DNA from: Pseudomonas subflava
Lineage (GTDB): Bacteria > Pseudomonadota > Gammaproteobacteria > Pseudomonadales > Pseudomonadaceae
Assembly: GCF_023823685.1 (NCBI RefSeq)
Contig: NZ_JAMXBF010000014.1
Span: 1-64,000, forward strand
DNA length: 64,000 bases
Reading direction: 5' to 3'
The notes below the pieces were generated by a model. The model worked only from the letters and a program-made list of their open reading frames with translations, was not told where the DNA came from and did no database searches. The translations under genes were made by a program, and so were the position numbers. Shown piece after piece: positions 43,032-54,333 of this stretch (the stretch's first letter is position 1; each line of letters starts with the position of its first letter).

Positions 43032-43739
43032 TCAGGTCAGTACGACCCAGCGCTGGTTGACGAACAGCTCGATGGGGCGGTACTGGGTCTTGTAGCTCAT
43101 CTTCCGGCAGTTCTTGATCCAGTAGCCGAGATAGACAGCCTGCAGGCCTAGGCGTGCGGTTTCTCCGATCTGCCAAAGAATGGCAAGGCGCCCCAGGCTG
43201 CGGCGCTCTTCGTCCGGGTCGTAGAAGGTGTAGACCGCCGATAGGCCGTTGGGCAACACATCGGTAACGGCGACCGCGAGCAGGCGGCCGGACAGACGGA
43301 ATTCGTAGAAGCGCGCAAACGGCAGGTCGCGGACCAGAAAGGTGCTGAACTGATCCCGGCTGGGCGGATACATGTCGCCATCGGCATGACGCTGTTCGAT
43401 GTAGCGCACGTAGAGGGCGTAATACTCCTCGTTGAACGCCGGGCGTACGGCGCGCACCTCGATGTCGGCGTTGCGCTTGAGGATGCGCTTTTGCTGACGG
43501 GTTGGAATGAACTGATCGGCGGGAATGCGCGCCGGCACGCAGGCGGTGCAACGTTGGCAGTGGGGGCGGTAGAGGTGATCGCCGCTGCGACGAAAGCCCA
43601 TCTCCGAGAGTTCGGCATACACCTGCACGTCCATGGGCTGACTGGGATCGAGAAACAGGGTGGTGGCCTGTTCCTCGGGCAGGTAGCTGCATGGATGTGG
43701 CTGAGTGGCGTAGAACTTGAGGCGAGCCAGCTCGGTCAT
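43032..43739 (-). CDS. bpt: Aspartate/glutamate leucyltransferase (arginyltransferase family)
   Basis: A 235-residue Ate1-related tRNA-protein transferase. The N-terminal CSYLPEEQA and CQRCTACVPARIP cysteine motifs, and the C-terminal YLGYWIKNCRKMSYKTQYRP block, are typical. Bacterial Bpt adds leucine to N-terminal Asp or Glu, making substrates for ClpS-ClpAP. It is upstream of infA and downstream of aat on the minus strand, as in other pseudomonads. Confidence 0.92.
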   Translation of the reverse strand: MTELARLKFYATQPHPCSYLPEEQATTLFLDPSQPMDVQVYAELSEMGFRRSGDHLYRPHCQRCTACVPARIPADQFIPTRQQKRILKRNADIEVRAVRPAFNEEYYALYVRYIEQRHADGDMYPPSRDQFSTFLVRDLPFARFYEFRLSGRLLAVAVTDVLPNGLSAVYTFYDPDEERRSLGRLAILWQIGETARLGLQAVYLGYWIKNCRKMSYKTQYRPIELFVNQRWVVLT

Positions 43740-43806
43740 GGTCGGTCCTCGGGATACCCCTCGGGCAAGTGTATGTCAGCCTCCGGGCGCCTACCACAAG
43801 GCGGGA

Positions 43807-44487
43807 TCACGGCCGCCAGTCCGCGCCGCTGGGTTGATCGAGATGGCGTTGCAGGTAGTGGGCGAACGTCTGGCGCGTGATGGGGCGAGCACCGAAGCTG
43901 TGCAGGTGCTGGGTCGGCATCTGGCAGTCGATCAGGGCGAAGCCCCAATCATGCAGCCGCGCGACCAGCGTGGCGAAGCCGACCTTGGATGCGTTGTTGG
44001 CGCGGCTGAACATGGACTCGCCGAAAAACAGTTGTCCCATGGCAAGACCGTAGAGGCCGCCGACCAGTTCCTCTCCCTGCCAGACCTCGACCGAGTGGGC
44101 GATGCCACGGGCATGCAATTCGAGGTAGGCGGCGCGCATGGCGTCTGTGATCCAGGTGCCGTCGGTGTAGTCGCGTGGGCCGGCGCAGCCGTCGATGACG
44201 GCGGCGAAATCTTGATCGAAGGTCACCCGGAAGCGCTGTTGGCGAATCAGCTTGGCCAGGCTGCGTGACAGGTGGAATTCATCGGGCAGCAACACGGTGC
44301 GCGGGTCGGGCGACCACCACAGCAGCGGCTGCCCTGCACTGAACCAGGGGAAGCAGCCGTGCCGGTAGGCGGCGATCAGACGCTCGACGGACAGGTCGCC
44401 GCCGGCGGCCAGTAGGCCGTTGGGCTCTTGCAGAGCGCGGTCCAGCGGTGGGAAATCCAGCGAATCGCGCTGCAGCCAGGTCAACAT
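43807..44487 (-). CDS. aat: Leucyl/phenylalanyl-tRNA--protein transferase
   Basis: A 226-residue enzyme that adds Leu or Phe to N-terminal Lys or Arg for the N-end rule. The conserved FPPLDRALQEPNGLLAAGGDLS and GCFPWFSAGQPLLWWSPDPR blocks and GGLYGLAMGQLFFGESMFSR are present. The ATG at 44487 (MLTWLQRDSL) was chosen; the open frame continues upstream through trxB in another frame. A hairpin (GCGGGTGC/GCACCCGC, 44506-44525) lies between it and trxB. Confidence 0.95.
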   Translation of the reverse strand: MLTWLQRDSLDFPPLDRALQEPNGLLAAGGDLSVERLIAAYRHGCFPWFSAGQPLLWWSPDPRTVLLPDEFHLSRSLAKLIRQQRFRVTFDQDFAAVIDGCAGPRDYTDGTWITDAMRAAYLELHARGIAHSVEVWQGEELVGGLYGLAMGQLFFGESMFSRANNASKVGFATLVARLHDWGFALIDCQMPTQHLHSFGARPITRQTFAHYLQRHLDQPSGADWRP

Positions 44488-44531
44488 AAGAGCGAGGAGG
44501 GCAGGGCGGGTGCGGCTGCACCCGCTGCGGC

Positions 44532-45479
44532 TCAGGCGTCGAGATACTTCTCGGCGTCCAGCGCGGCCATGCAGCCGGCGCCGGCCGAGGTGATGGCCTG
44601 GCGATAGACGTGGTCGGCCACATCGCCGGCGGCGAATACACCTTCGATGCTGGTGGCGGTGGCATTGCCTTCGCCGCCACCCTGGACCACCAGATAGCCG
44701 TCGCGCATCTCCAGCTGGCCGCTGAACAGGTCGGTGTTGGGCTTGTGGCCGATGGCGATGAATACGCCGGCCAGTTGCAGCTCCTGGGTGCTGCCGTCGG
44801 TGGTGCTCTTCAGGCGTACGCCGGTCACGCCGGTATTGTCGCCCAGCACCTCTTCCAGGGTCTGGTTCCAGTGCAGGCGGACATTGCCATTGGCGGCCTT
44901 GTCGAACAGCTTGTCCTGGAGGATCTTCTCCGAGCGCAGCTTGTCGCGGCGGTGGATCAGGTGCACTTCCTTGGCGATGTTGGACAGATACAGCGCTTCC
45001 TCGACGGCGGTGTTGCCGCCGCCGACCACGCAAACCACCTGGTTGCGATAGAAGAAGCCGTCGCAGGTGGCGCAGGCGGAAACGCCCTTGCCGGCGAAGG
45101 CCTCCTCGGACGGCAGGCCGAGGTACTGGGCGCTGGCTCCAGTGGCGATGATCAGTGCGTCGCAGGTGTAGGTGCCGCTGTCACCCTTGAGGGTGAACGG
45201 CTTGCTCTGCAACTCGGCGGTGTGGATATGGTCGTAGACGATCTCGGTGTCGAAGCGCTCTGCATGCTCCTGCATGCGCTGCATCAGCGCCGGGCCGGTC
45301 AGACCATGGACATCGCCGGGCCAGTTATCGACTTCGGTAGTGGTGGTCAGCTGGCCGCCGGGCTGGATGCCGGTGATGACGACGGGCTTGAGGTTGGCGC
45401 GGGCAGCGTACACGGCGGCGGTGTAACCGGCCGGGCCGGAGCCCAGGATGATCAGGCGGGAATGCTTGACTTCGCTCAT
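44532..45479 (-). CDS. trxB: Thioredoxin-disulfide reductase
   Basis: A 315-residue FAD enzyme that reduces thioredoxin with NADPH. The FAD motif GSGPAGYTAA is at residue 13, the redox pair CATC (SACATCDGFF) at about residue 138, the NADPH motif GGGNTAVEEA next to it, and the C-terminal FAD block GVFAAGDVAD. The ATG at 45479 (MSEVKHSRL) is preferred over a much longer frame. It diverges from ftsK. Confidence 0.96.
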   Translation of the reverse strand: MSEVKHSRLIILGSGPAGYTAAVYAARANLKPVVITGIQPGGQLTTTTEVDNWPGDVHGLTGPALMQRMQEHAERFDTEIVYDHIHTAELQSKPFTLKGDSGTYTCDALIIATGASAQYLGLPSEEAFAGKGVSACATCDGFFYRNQVVCVVGGGNTAVEEALYLSNIAKEVHLIHRRDKLRSEKILQDKLFDKAANGNVRLHWNQTLEEVLGDNTGVTGVRLKSTTDGSTQELQLAGVFIAIGHKPNTDLFSGQLEMRDGYLVVQGGGEGNATATSIEGVFAAGDVADHVYRQAITSAGAGCMAALDAEKYLDA

Positions 45480-45688
45480 AAAAAGACCCCATAAGCCTTT
45501 GTCACAAAAGAGAATGCGTGGTCCAATTGACGGGCCCGCAAGAGATGGCCGGTATGCTACACCGAAGCAGTTGGACCGGCAAAACGGTGCCTCGGCCTGG
45601 CACGATACCTGTAAATTTGTACAATGGTTGCCTCTTTGCGTGTTCCACCGATCGTCAGTCGCCCCCCGCGCGCAGGAATGACAGCGTT

Positions 45689-48094
<2,406 letters not shown>

Positions 48095-48108
48095 CGAAGA
48101 GGAATTCC

Positions 48109-48735
48109 ATGCGCCTGATCCGCATGCTGCTGTTGGCCGCGCTGGCCTGCAGCCCCGTGTTTGCCCATGCCGACGACGAAGCCGCCGTCAAGCGCCTGAC
48201 CGGCTTGCTCGATCAGGCCCAGACCCTCACCGGTCGCTTCTCCCAGCTGACCCTGGACGGCAGCGGTACCCAGCTGCAGGAAACCTCCGGGCAGATGGCG
48301 CTGCAGCGTCCCGGTCTGTTCCGCTGGCACACGGACGCGCCACAGGAACAGCTACTGGTGTCCAACGGCCAGAAGGTCTGGCTGTACGATCCGGACCTGA
48401 TGCAGGTGACCATTCAGACCCTCGACCAGCGCCTGACTCACACCCCTGCGCTGCTGCTGTCCGGTGACGTGTCGAAGATCCGCGAGCACTTCGAGATTAC
48501 CCACAAGGAGGGCGGCGACGTGGTCGACTTCATCCTCAAGCCCAAGGCCAAGGACAGCCTGTTCGACAACCTGCGCCTGTCGTTCCGCAAGGGCGTGATC
48601 AACGACATGCAGCTGATCGACAGCATCGGCCAGCGCACCAACATCCTGTTTCTCGGCGTGAAAATGAACCAGAAGCTGGACCCCGCCCAGTTCGAGTTCC
48701 AGGTGCCGGAAGGCGCCGACGTCATCCAGGAATAA
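48109..48735 (+). CDS. lolA: Outer-membrane lipoprotein carrier LolA
   Basis: A 208-residue periplasmic chaperone that carries lipoproteins from LolCDE to LolB. The signal peptide is residues 1-20 (cleavage after AHA). The half-barrel core contains GRFSQLTLDGSG, PGLFRWHTDAP and VWLYDPDLMQVTIQ. It follows ftsK by 14 bp with a GAAGAGGAA ribosome site and precedes rarA, the conserved ftsK-lolA-rarA order. Confidence 0.95.
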   Translation: MRLIRMLLLAALACSPVFAHADDEAAVKRLTGLLDQAQTLTGRFSQLTLDGSGTQLQETSGQMALQRPGLFRWHTDAPQEQLLVSNGQKVWLYDPDLMQVTIQTLDQRLTHTPALLLSGDVSKIREHFEITHKEGGDVVDFILKPKAKDSLFDNLRLSFRKGVINDMQLIDSIGQRTNILFLGVKMNQKLDPAQFEFQVPEGADVIQE

Positions 48736-48752
48736 CGAGGCCGTTCGCCACC

Positions 48753-50078
48753 GTGGACCTGTTCCGCTCCGCACCCGTCGCCCAGCCTCTGGCCGCGCGC
48801 CTGCGCGCCACCAGCCTGGACGAGTACGTCGGCCAGGAGCATGTGCTGGGCCAGGGCAAGCCGCTGCGCGAGGCGCTGGAGCAGGGCGCGCTGCACTCGA
48901 TGATCTTCTGGGGCCCGCCCGGAGTCGGCAAGACCACGCTGGCCAAGCTGCTGGCCCAGGTCTCCGACGCGCATTTCGAGACGATTTCCGCCGTGCTCTC
49001 CGGCGTGAAGGAGATCCGCCAGGCGGTGGAGGTGGCCAAGCAGCAGGCCGCCCAGTACGGCCGCCGCACCATCCTCTTCGTCGACGAGGTGCATCGCTTC
49101 AACAAGAGCCAGCAGGACGCCTTCCTGCCCTATGTCGAAGACGGCACGCTGATCTTCATCGGCGCGACGACGGAAAACCCTTCCTTCGAGCTGAACAACG
49201 CACTGCTCTCGCGTGCTCGCGTCTACGTGCTGAAGAGCCTGGACGAGGCGGCCATGCGCAAGCTGGTGGCGCGCGCGCTGGGCGAGGGCAAGGGCCTTGG
49301 CGAGCGCAATCTCTCGCTGCCCGAAGAGAGCTTCGAGATCCTCCTGGCCGCCGCCGATGGCGATGGCCGGCGCCTGCTCAACCTCTTGGAGAACGCCGCT
49401 GACCTGGCCGAAGACGGCAGTGAGATGGGCCCGGAGCTGTTGCACAACCTGCTGGGCGACACCCGCCGCCGTTTCGACAAGGGTGGCGAGGCCTTCTACG
49501 ACCAGATATCCGCGCTGCACAAGTCGATACGCGGCTCCAATCCCGACGCTGCGCTGTATTGGTACGCGCGCATGATCGACGGCGGCTGCGACCCGCTTTA
49601 CCTGGCCCGGCGCGTGGTGCGTATGGCCAGCGAGGACATCGGCAACGCCGACCCGCGCGCCCTGACCCTGTGCCTCAACGCCTGGGACGTGCAGGAGCGC
49701 CTGGGCAGCCCCGAGGGCGAGCTGGCGGTGGCCCAGGCTGTCGTCTACCTCGCCTGCGCGCCGAAGAGCAACGCGGTGTACATGGGCTTCAAGGCCGCAC
49801 TTCGCGACGCGGCGGAACATGGCTCGCTGGAAGTGCCGCTGCACCTGCGCAACGCGCCGACCAAATTGATGAAGGAGCTGGGCTACGGCGAGGAATACCG
49901 CTACGCCCACGACGAGCCGGATGCCTATGCCGCCGGCGAAGACTATTTCCCCGAGACGCTTGCGCCGCGCCGCTACTACGAGCCGGTGCCGCGCGGCCTC
50001 GAGCTGAAGATCCGCGACAAGCTGGCCCACCTGGCCAGCCTGGACGCCGCCAGCCCTCGGCAGAGGCGCAAACCGTGA
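48753..50078 (+). CDS. rarA: Replication-associated recombination protein A
   Basis: A 441-residue AAA+ ATPase of the MgsA/RarA/WRNIP1 family that acts at stalled replication forks. Walker A is GPPGVGKTT (about residue 55), Walker B LFVDEVHRFNKSQQDA (sensor and SSB-interacting region), and the C-terminal tetramerisation domain includes YLARRVVRMASEDIG. The start is a GTG 17 bp after lolA. Its stop overlaps the crcB start (GTGA). Confidence 0.95.
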   Translation: MDLFRSAPVAQPLAARLRATSLDEYVGQEHVLGQGKPLREALEQGALHSMIFWGPPGVGKTTLAKLLAQVSDAHFETISAVLSGVKEIRQAVEVAKQQAAQYGRRTILFVDEVHRFNKSQQDAFLPYVEDGTLIFIGATTENPSFELNNALLSRARVYVLKSLDEAAMRKLVARALGEGKGLGERNLSLPEESFEILLAAADGDGRRLLNLLENAADLAEDGSEMGPELLHNLLGDTRRRFDKGGEAFYDQISALHKSIRGSNPDAALYWYARMIDGGCDPLYLARRVVRMASEDIGNADPRALTLCLNAWDVQERLGSPEGELAVAQAVVYLACAPKSNAVYMGFKAALRDAAEHGSLEVPLHLRNAPTKLMKELGYGEEYRYAHDEPDAYAAGEDYFPETLAPRRYYEPVPRGLELKIRDKLAHLASLDAASPRQRRKP

Positions 50079-50449
50079 TCGGCTTGGTCGTCGCCGTTGC
50101 TCTGGGCGGCATGCTCGGCACCCTGGTGCGCTACGCGTCTGGTAGCTGGGTCACCAGCCACTTTCCCCAGCATTTCTACGGCGCTACTCTGGCGGTCAAC
50201 CTGGTCGGTTGCCTGTTGATCGGTTATCTGTACGGCCTGTTCCTCATGCGCCCGGAGGTGCCGGAAGCGCTGCGCGCCGGGCTGATGGTCGGCTTCCTTG
50301 GGGGCCTGACCACCTTTTCATCCTTTTCCCTCGATACGCTGCGCCTGCTGGAAAACGGCCAGGCACCCATGGCCATCGGCTATGTGGCCGCCAGCGTATT
50401 GGGTGGCCTGCTCGCCACCTGGGCCGGCCTGACATTAACCAAGCTCTGA
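50075..50449 (+). CDS. crcB: Fluoride efflux channel CrcB/Fluc
   Basis: A 124-residue membrane protein with four helices that forms a dual-topology fluoride channel. The conserved asparagine block NLVGCLLIGYL and the GFLGGLTTFSSFSLDT Na+/F- site (helix break with Thr-Phe-Ser-Ser) are present. The GTG start overlaps the rarA TGA, and serS begins 13 bp after the stop. No separate fluoride riboswitch is apparent because the gene is embedded in the operon. Confidence 0.93.
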   Translation: MIGLVVAVALGGMLGTLVRYASGSWVTSHFPQHFYGATLAVNLVGCLLIGYLYGLFLMRPEVPEALRAGLMVGFLGGLTTFSSFSLDTLRLLENGQAPMAIGYVAASVLGGLLATWAGLTLTKL

Positions 50450-50462
50450 ACGAGAACCTCCC

Positions 50463-51743
50463 ATGCTCGACTCCAAACTGGTCCGTACCCAACTGCAGGA
50501 AATTGCGGATCGCCTGGCTACCCGTGGCTTCCAACTGGACGTGGCGCGCTTCGAAGCGCTCGAGTCCCAGCGCAAGTCGGTGCAAATGCGCACCGAGCAG
50601 CTGCAGGCCGAGCGCAACGCCCGCTCCAAGTCCATCGGCCAGGCCAAGGCACGTGGCGAGGACATCGCCCCGCTGCTGGCGGAAGTCGACAAGATGGGCA
50701 GCGAGCTGGAGGAGGGCAAGCGCGAGCTGGACAGCATCCAGACCGAGTTGGACAACCTGCTGCTGAACATCCCCAACCTGCCGCACGAATCCGTGCCGGT
50801 GGGCGCGGACGAAGATGGCAACGTCGAGGTGGCGCGCTGGGGCACCCCGCGCAGCTTCGATTTCGAGGTCAAGGACCACGTCGCCCTCGGCGAGCAGCAC
50901 GGCTGGCTGGACTTCGAGACCGCCGCCAAGCTCTCCGGCGCGCGTTTCGCCCTACTGCGCGGTCCGATTGCCCGCCTGCACCGCGCCCTGGCCCAGTTCA
51001 TGATCAACCTGCACACCGGCGAGCACGGCTACGAGGAGGCCTACACCCCGTACCTGGTGCAGGCCCCGGCGCTGCAGGGCACCGGCCAGCTGCCGAAGTT
51101 CGAGGAAGATCTGTTCAAGATCACCCGCGAAGGCGAGGCGGACTTCTACCTTATCCCGACCGCCGAAGTCTCCCTGACCAACATCGTCTCCGGCGAGATT
51201 CTCGACGCCAAGCAGCTGCCGCTGAAGTTCACCGCCCACACCCCATGCTTCCGCAGCGAGGCGGGTGCCTCCGGCCGCGACACCCGCGGCATGATCCGCC
51301 AGCATCAGTTCGACAAGGTCGAGATGGTGCAGATCGTCGAGCCGTCCAAGTCCTTCGAGGCCCTGGAGGGCATGACCGCCAATGCCGAGCGCGTGCTGCA
51401 GCTGCTCGAGCTGCCGTACCGCAAGCTGGCCCTTTGCACCGGCGACATGGGCTTCTCTGCAGTAAAGACCTACGACCTGGAAGTCTGGGTGCCGAGCCAG
51501 GACAAGTACCGCGAGATTTCCTCCTGCTCCAACTGCGGCGACTTCCAGGCCCGCCGCATGCAGGCGCGCTACCGCAACCCGGAGACCGGCAAGCCGGAGC
51601 TGGTACACACCCTCAACGGCTCCGGCCTGGCGGTGGGCCGTACCCTGGTAGCGGTGCTGGAGAACTATCAGCAGGCCGACGGCAGCATCCGCGTCCCGGA
51701 AGTGCTGAAACCCTACATGGGCGGCATCGAAGTTATCGGCTGA
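50463..51743 (+). CDS. serS: Serine--tRNA ligase
   Basis: A 426-residue class II synthetase. The N-terminal coiled-coil arm (about 28-105) binds the long variable arm of tRNA-Ser. Motif 2 (TPCFRSEAGASGRDTRGMIRQHQFDKVEM) and motif 3 (NGSGLAVGRTLVAVLENYQ) are clear. It is the last gene of the ftsK-lolA-rarA-crcB-serS run and ends at a strong terminator. It charges, among others, the tRNA-Ser(UGA) encoded at 57.6 kb. Confidence 0.97.
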   Translation: MLDSKLVRTQLQEIADRLATRGFQLDVARFEALESQRKSVQMRTEQLQAERNARSKSIGQAKARGEDIAPLLAEVDKMGSELEEGKRELDSIQTELDNLLLNIPNLPHESVPVGADEDGNVEVARWGTPRSFDFEVKDHVALGEQHGWLDFETAAKLSGARFALLRGPIARLHRALAQFMINLHTGEHGYEEAYTPYLVQAPALQGTGQLPKFEEDLFKITREGEADFYLIPTAEVSLTNIVSGEILDAKQLPLKFTAHTPCFRSEAGASGRDTRGMIRQHQFDKVEMVQIVEPSKSFEALEGMTANAERVLQLLELPYRKLALCTGDMGFSAVKTYDLEVWVPSQDKYREISSCSNCGDFQARRMQARYRNPETGKPELVHTLNGSGLAVGRTLVAVLENYQQADGSIRVPEVLKPYMGGIEVIG

Positions 51744-51765
51744 GTCGATAGCGAGCGCACAATAG

Positions 51766-51794
51766 CGGGGTGGCGATGGCCACCCCGTTTTTTT
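51766..51794 (+). terminator. Intrinsic terminator of serS
   Basis: CGGGGTGGC and GCCACCCCG form a 9-bp stem around GATG, followed by seven T residues. It lies 23 bp past the serS stop. Confidence 0.93.
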
Positions 51795-51814
51795 ACCTCT
51801 GGTGAGATTGAGTC

Positions 51815-53188
51815 ATGGATTTCCTTCCGCTGTTCCACAAGCTTCAGGGGCGTGTCGTGCTGGTCGTCGGTGGTGGCGAGGTGGCGCTGCGCAAGGCCCG
51901 CTTGCTGAGCGATGCCGGCGGGCGGTTGCGCGTGGTGGCGCCGGAGGTACGTGGTGACCTGCGTGAGCTGGCCGGCGAGGAGGGTGTATTCCTACGTGGC
52001 TACGAATCAGCGGACCTGCAGGGCGTGGGCCTGGTGATCGCCGCTACCGATGACGAGCCGCTCAACGCGCGCATCTCCTTTGATGCTCAGGCGCTGGGCA
52101 TTCCGGTCAACGTGGTGGACGCGCCGGCCCTGTGCAGCGTGATCTTCCCGGCCATCGTCGACCGTTCGCCGCTGATCGTCGCCGTCACCAGCGGCGGCGA
52201 CGCGCCGGTGCTGGCGCGGCTGATCCGCGCCAAGATCGAGACCTGGATTCCCGCCACCTACGGGCAATTGGCGGGGCTGGCCAAGCGCTTCCGTGAACGG
52301 GTCAAGCAGCTGTTCCCCGACGTGCAGCAGCGCCGCGTGTTCTGGGAGGACGTGTTCCAGGGGCAGATCGCCGAAAGCGTCTTTGCCGGCAAGCTGGGCG
52401 AGGGCGAGCGTCTGCTCGAGGCGAAGATCGCCGGCGCCGCGCCGCGCGCGCTGGGCGAGGTCTATCTGGTCGGTGCCGGCCCGGGCGATCCCGACCTGCT
52501 GACCTTCCGCGCCCTGCGCCTGATGCAGCAGGCCGATGTGGTGCTCTACGACCGCCTGGTGGCCCCAGCCATCATCGAACTGTGCCGCCGCGATGCCGAG
52601 CGCATCTATGTCGGCAAGCGCCGCTCCGAACACGCCGTGCCGCAGGAGGAGATCAACCAGCTGCTGGTCGATTTGGCCAAGCAGGGCAAGCGCGTGCTGC
52701 GTCTGAAGGGCGGCGACCCGTTCATCTTCGGCCGTGGCGGCGAGGAGATCGAGCAGCTGGCCGCCGAGGGCATCCCGTTCCAGGTGGTGCCGGGCATCAC
52801 CGCGGCCTCGGGTTGCGCGGCCTATGCCGGCATCCCGCTGACCCACCGCGACCATGCCCAGTCGGTGCGCTTCGTCACCGGCCACCTCAAGGACGGCAGC
52901 TCCGATCTGCCCTGGGGCGACCTGGTGGCGCCGGGCCAGACCCTGGTGTTCTACATGGGCCTGGTCGGCCTGCCGAGCATCTGCCAGGAGCTGATCGCCC
53001 ATGGTCGTTCCGCCGATACGCCGGCGGCCCTGGTGCAGCAGGGCACCACGCAGAACCAGCGGGTGTTCACCGGAACCCTGGGCGACCTGCCACAGCTGGT
53101 TGCCGAGCACGAGGTGCACGCGCCGACGCTGGTGATCGTGGGTGAAGTCGTGACCCTGCGTGACAAGCTCGCCTGGTTCGGCCAGTAG
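51815..53188 (+). CDS. cysG: Siroheme synthase (multifunctional CysG)
   Basis: A 457-residue protein that makes siroheme from uroporphyrinogen III. Residues about 1-215 are the CysG-B dehydrogenase/ferrochelatase with the NAD loop VVGGGEVALRKA. Residues about 216-457 are the SAM uroporphyrinogen methyltransferase with VGAGPGDPDLLT, RLKGGDPFIFGRGGEE and PGITAASG. Siroheme is needed by sulfite and nitrite reductases. It has its own promoter region after the serS terminator, and a weak terminator follows. Confidence 0.96.
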   Translation: MDFLPLFHKLQGRVVLVVGGGEVALRKARLLSDAGGRLRVVAPEVRGDLRELAGEEGVFLRGYESADLQGVGLVIAATDDEPLNARISFDAQALGIPVNVVDAPALCSVIFPAIVDRSPLIVAVTSGGDAPVLARLIRAKIETWIPATYGQLAGLAKRFRERVKQLFPDVQQRRVFWEDVFQGQIAESVFAGKLGEGERLLEAKIAGAAPRALGEVYLVGAGPGDPDLLTFRALRLMQQADVVLYDRLVAPAIIELCRRDAERIYVGKRRSEHAVPQEEINQLLVDLAKQGKRVLRLKGGDPFIFGRGGEEIEQLAAEGIPFQVVPGITAASGCAAYAGIPLTHRDHAQSVRFVTGHLKDGSSDLPWGDLVAPGQTLVFYMGLVGLPSICQELIAHGRSADTPAALVQQGTTQNQRVFTGTLGDLPQLVAEHEVHAPTLVIVGEVVTLRDKLAWFGQ

Positions 53189-53195
53189 CGTCGCC

Positions 53196-53225
53196 CCCGT
53201 TTCGCCGCGGTGGTGACGAAACGGG
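53196..53225 (+). terminator. Possible terminator after cysG
   Basis: CCCGTTTCG (53196-53204) and CGAAACGGG (53217-53225) form a perfect 9-bp stem with a 12-nt loop, and CTCTTTTCTC follows. It sits between convergent cysG and the reductase gene. The T-tract is delayed, so ending may be partial. Confidence 0.5.
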
Positions 53226-53239
53226 AGAGGGCTCTTTTC

Positions 53240-54244
53240 TCAACGCGCCTTGCGAGCGATGCCGCTGCCCGGCAGGGCCTCGCGTCCGTGGGGCTGGTCG
53301 AAGCGCTGCTGCGGGCCCAGCGGAACGATGCCGGTCGGGTTGATGGTGTGGTGACTGGCGTAGTAGTGGTGCTTGATGTGCTGGAAGTCCACCGTCTGCG
53401 CCACGCCCGGCCACTGGTAAAGCTCGCGCAGCCAGCCGCTCAGGTTGGGATAATCCGCCAGGCGTCGCAGGTTGCACTTGAAATGGCCGTGGTACACGGC
53501 ATCGAAGCGGATCAGCGTGGTGAACAGGCGGATATCGGCCTCGGTCAGGTGCTCGCCGGTCAGGTAGCGACGCTTGCCCAGTAGCTGCTCCAGCCAATCC
53601 AACTCGTCGAACAGCGTGCCAAAGGCCTCTTCGTAGGCTTCCTGAGTGGTGGCGAAGCCGGCGCGGTACACGCCGTTGTTCACCGCCGGGTAGATGCGCG
53701 CATTGAGCGCGTCGATCTCCTCGCGCAGGGCCTCCGGGTAGAGGTCCAAATCGTTGCCGGCAATGCCGTCGAAGGCCGAGTTGAACATGCGGATGATCTC
53801 CGCAGATTCGTTGCTGACGATGCGCTGCTGTTGCTTGTCCCACAGCAGTGGCACGGTCACCCGTCCGGTGTAGCGAGCATCGTCACGGGTGTAGCGCTGA
53901 TGCAGAAACTGCAGATCATCCAGGGCGTCGCCGCTGGAGCCGGTGGCCTTGTCGAACGTCCAGCCCTGCTCGCGCATCAGCCAGCTGACCACCGACACGT
54001 CGATCAGCCCGTCCAGGCCCTTGAGCTGGCGGTAGATCAGGGTGCGATGGGCCCAGGGGCAGGCCAGTGACACATAGAGATGGTAGCGGCCGGCCTCGGC
54101 GCGGAAGCCGCCTACGCCGCTCGGGCCTGCGGCGCCGTCGGCGGTGATCCAGTTGCGGCGCTGCGCGTTCTCGCGCTGGAAGCGGCCGTCCTTGCTGGTG
54201 TCGTACCACTGGTCATGCCAGCGGCCTTCGATGAGTTGTCCCAT
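53240..54244 (-). CDS. Glutathione S-transferase family, probable glutathionyl-hydroquinone reductase
   Basis: A 334-residue Xi-class GST similar to E. coli YqjG. The N-terminal thioredoxin fold has the catalytic CPWAH (Cys62) and the VPLLWDKQQQRIVSNESAEIIR glutathione-binding region. The C-terminal helical domain contains RYLTGEHLTEADIRLFTTLIRFD and YHGHFKCN. It reduces glutathionyl-hydroquinones in the cytosol. The ATG at 54244 (MGQLIEG) has GGAG at 6 bp; an alternative GTG four codons upstream is less likely. Confidence 0.88.
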   Translation of the reverse strand: MGQLIEGRWHDQWYDTSKDGRFQRENAQRRNWITADGAAGPSGVGGFRAEAGRYHLYVSLACPWAHRTLIYRQLKGLDGLIDVSVVSWLMREQGWTFDKATGSSGDALDDLQFLHQRYTRDDARYTGRVTVPLLWDKQQQRIVSNESAEIIRMFNSAFDGIAGNDLDLYPEALREEIDALNARIYPAVNNGVYRAGFATTQEAYEEAFGTLFDELDWLEQLLGKRRYLTGEHLTEADIRLFTTLIRFDAVYHGHFKCNLRRLADYPNLSGWLRELYQWPGVAQTVDFQHIKHHYYASHHTINPTGIVPLGPQQRFDQPHGREALPGSGIARKAR

Positions 54245-54333
54245 GGTGAACTCCACTTGCTGGTAGGCGTTGGAGTCCAGTCTATGGATTTGCGTTCGAT
54301 GGATAAGCGCAAAAACAGGGTTTCAACTATCGA